The translations under genes were made by a program, and so were the position numbers. A DNA stretch of 33,756 bases from Acidimicrobiaceae bacterium (GTDB taxonomy: Bacteria > Actinomycetota > Acidimicrobiia > Acidimicrobiales > RAAP-2). The stretch is from assembly GCA_027315315.1 (NCBI GenBank), contig DAHUYG010000028.1, positions 1-33,756 of the forward strand, written 5' to 3'. Within the stretch, counting starts at the first letter, position 1; each line of letters opens with the position of its first letter. Positions 32,285-33,756 of the stretch are shown here, one piece after another. The notes beneath the pieces are model-generated. The model searched no databases. It was not told the DNA's origin and worked only from the letters and a program-made list of their open reading frames with translations.

Positions 32285-33499
32285 TCAGGCGAGCTTGGTC
32301 AGGCTCCGCCTGAGGTTGCGCACGGCCTGGCCGATGCGCTTCTCGTTCTCGATCAGGGCGAAGCGGACATGGCCGTCACCGCCGGGCCCGAACCCCATCC
32401 CCGGGGAGACGGCCACCTCGGCGTCGCGCACGAGGAACTTCGAGAACTCGAGCGAGCCCATCTCGCGATAGGGCTCGGGGATGGGCGCCCAGACGAACAT
32501 GGTCCCCCGGGGACGCTCCAGCTCCCAACCGATCCGGTTGAGCCCGTCGCAGAGCGCGTTGCGGCGCGCCTGGTAGGTCTCGTTGATCTCCTTGGGGTAG
32601 TCGGGCGCCTCGTTCAGGGCCACGATGGCGGCGATCTGGATGGGCTGGAAGGTGCCGTAGTCCAGGTAGCTCTTGAGCTTCGTGAGGGCCTGGACGATCT
32701 GGGCGTTCCCGACCAGGAAGCCGACCCGCCACCCGGCCATGGAGAAGGACTTGGTCAGGGTGTAGAGCTCCACCGCCACGTCCTTGGCCCCGGGAACCTG
32801 GAGGATCGAGGGAGGCCGGTAGCCGTCGAAGCCCAGGTCCGCATAGGCGAAGTCGTGCACGAGCACGACCTCGTGCTCCCGGGCGAAGTCCACCAGGCGC
32901 GCCATGAACGCCAGGTCAACGCAGGTGGTCGTCGGGTTGTGGGGGAACGAGACGACGATCACCCGGGGCTTGGGCCACGTCGCGTCCCAGGTCTCCACGA
33001 GCGATGCGAAGAACGCCTCCCCCGGTCCCCCGCCCTGCCCTCCGGCCCCGGCGCGCTCGGGTGTCCCCAGGGGGATCTGGTGCACCTCGGCCCCGGCAAA
33101 GAGCGGAGCGTAGATGTGGATCGGGTACGAGGGGGCGGGAACGAGGGCCGAGTCCCCCGGTGACACCAGGACCCACATCACATGGGACAGGCCCTCCTTG
33201 GCCCCGATGGTCGTCACCACCTCCCGGTCGGCGTCCAGCTCCACGCCCCAGTTCCGCTGGTACACCTCGCAGACGGCCTGGCGGAGGTTGGGAATGCCCC
33301 GGGACGCCGAATAGCGGTGGTTCCGCGGGTTGCGCACCGCCTCGGCCAGCTTCTCGACCGCCACGGCCGGCGAGGGGAGGTCCGGGTTCCCGAACCCGAA
33401 ATCCACGATGTCGGCGCCCCTCCGGCGGGACTCCTCCTTCAAGGCGTTCATCGCGGAGAACACGTACGGCGGGAGATCGTTGATGCGTCGGAGCTCCAT
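32285..33499 (-). CDS. PLP-dependent aminotransferase (alanine/aspartate class I type)
   Basis: A 404-residue class I/II aminotransferase. The PLP lysine is Lys250 in TKSFSMAGWRVGF; 'FGFGNPDLPSP', 'YSASRGIPNLRQAV', 'IGAKEGLSHVMW' and 'SFPHNPTTTCVD' are conserved folds around the cofactor. The sequence resembles AlaC-like alanine transaminases and LL-diaminopimelate aminotransferases; the exact substrate cannot be told. ATG 33499 is chosen because the N-terminal MELRRINDLPPYVF is conserved and further upstream codons are Arg/Ser-rich. TAGCGT lies 5 nt before it. It is divergent from the citramalate-synthase-like gene, with 112 bp between. Confidence 0.9.
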   Translation of the reverse strand: MELRRINDLPPYVFSAMNALKEESRRRGADIVDFGFGNPDLPSPAVAVEKLAEAVRNPRNHRYSASRGIPNLRQAVCEVYQRNWGVELDADREVVTTIGAKEGLSHVMWVLVSPGDSALVPAPSYPIHIYAPLFAGAEVHQIPLGTPERAGAGGQGGGPGEAFFASLVETWDATWPKPRVIVVSFPHNPTTTCVDLAFMARLVDFAREHEVVLVHDFAYADLGFDGYRPPSILQVPGAKDVAVELYTLTKSFSMAGWRVGFLVGNAQIVQALTKLKSYLDYGTFQPIQIAAIVALNEAPDYPKEINETYQARRNALCDGLNRIGWELERPRGTMFVWAPIPEPYREMGSLEFSKFLVRDAEVAVSPGMGFGPGGDGHVRFALIENEKRIGQAVRNLRRSLTKLA

Positions 33500-33504
33500 G
33501 CGCA

Positions 33505-33510
33505 ACGCTA
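33505..33510 (-). promoter_or_regulatory. -10-like TAGCGT for the aminotransferase gene
   Basis: On the minus strand TAGCGT ends 5 nt before ATG 33499, without a Shine-Dalgarno, consistent with a leaderless start. Inferred from pattern. Confidence 0.3.
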
Positions 33511-33611
33511 GCCCGTTGGTTGCCGGCCCACTGCACCTGGAGAGACGGGGGCGCCGGCCTTCGCTACCGTAGGGGCGGCAGCACCGGACCGGAAGAAGGG
33601 CAGGACCTGCA

Positions 33612-33756
33612 GTGTCCACGACCGACGACGCCGTCCGCCGCGCCGGCGCCCACCGCCACGGCGCGGCGGCCCACGACCACCGGCTCCCGGCACTTCCCGA
33701 CCGGGTCGACATCTTCGACACCACGCTGCGCGATGGGAGCCAGCAGGAGGGCCTCT
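33612..33756 (+). CDS. cimA: Citramalate synthase-like protein, N-terminal part (runs off the right edge)
   Basis: From GTG 33612, preceded by AGGACCTGCA, the frame stays open to the window end and encodes about 48 residues. It begins VSTTDDAVRRAGAHRHGAAA and reaches VDIFDTTLRDGSQQEGL. FDTTLRDGxQxEG is the start of the catalytic barrel of the HMG-lyase/isopropylmalate synthase superfamily. The 'SQQEG' form is typical of citramalate synthase (CimA, isoleucine pathway), whereas isopropylmalate synthases usually read 'DGxQSPG'. Confirmation needs the sequence beyond the edge. Confidence 0.75.
   Translation, partial: MSTTDDAVRRAGAHRHGAAAHDHRLPALPDRVDIFDTTLRDGSQQEGL

Noticed and set aside
1-33756. 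Prophage, insertion sequence, CRISPR array or defence island
   Set aside because: No transposase, integrase, phage structural gene, direct-repeat array or recognised defence gene was seen in any frame; the only related item is a HicB-like fragment at the left edge.

Overview
The window is about 33.8 kb of very GC-rich chromosomal DNA. It carries a class II (B12-dependent) ribonucleotide reductase with an NrdR-type operator, a SigE-like ECF sigma factor, an MpaB/DUF2236 protein, a class III cyclase, an AIM24 protein, several GTG starts and several probable leaderless starts. Together these fit a free-living actinobacterium. An Acidimicrobiia-like lineage is my inference; no marker here proves it. 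I see no prophage, insertion sequence, CRISPR array or rRNA. The content is mostly chromosomal metabolism.

Layout. 1-465: the start of a HicB-like antitoxin gene running off the left edge, then tRNA-Arg(TCT) on the minus strand and tRNA-His(GTG) on the plus strand. 474-2018: a Baeyer-Villiger-type flavin monooxygenase. 2326-4359 (minus): a tightly overlapping trio of ECF sigma factor, single-pass membrane protein (probable anti-sigma) and exported SIMPL-domain protein, divergent from a TetR regulator (4448-5047). 5051-10559 (minus): a branched-chain amino acid/amide-type ABC transporter (binding lipoprotein, fused LivH-LivM permease, two ATPases), ending in an adenylate cyclase with a C-terminal YHS-like domain. 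10735-13138: an aldo/keto reductase divergent from an aldehyde dehydrogenase. 13193-15408: tRNA-Lys(CTT), a frameshifted DUF4232 lipoprotein, an AIM24 protein and a small membrane protein. 15489-18146: an MpaB-family oxygenase, facing an aldose-epimerase/short-chain dehydrogenase pair. 18212-20426: SurE, an alpha/beta hydrolase and ArfB. 20495-22836: an aldo/keto reductase and a type II NADH dehydrogenase. 22833-24530: an acyl-CoA ligase. 24700-25800: a PDZ-less HtrA-type protease. 25990-28806: NrdJ with promoter, NrdR-like box and leader. 29101-32063: a methyltransferase, glycerol kinase and PlsC acyltransferase. 32285-33756: an aminotransferase divergent from the start of a citramalate-synthase-like gene.

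How the genes may work together. Oxidative and lipid-related enzymes dominate (BVMO, ALDH, acyl-CoA ligase, MpaB, NDH-2, GlpK, PlsC), which suggests a heterotroph using lipids, amino acids and glycerol. The transporter operon ends in a cyclase, which hints at nutrient-linked cAMP signalling. The aminotransferase and citramalate synthase may serve branched-chain amino acid synthesis.

The most interesting items are the cyclase-YHS fusion, a 15-bp perfect inverted repeat that gives arfB and a divergent reductase identical promoter/start modules, the sigma/membrane protein/SIMPL trio, and the nrdJ control region. Two convergent gene pairs also share their stop codons through the same CTAG. I did not find a clear wholly new defence or mobile system.
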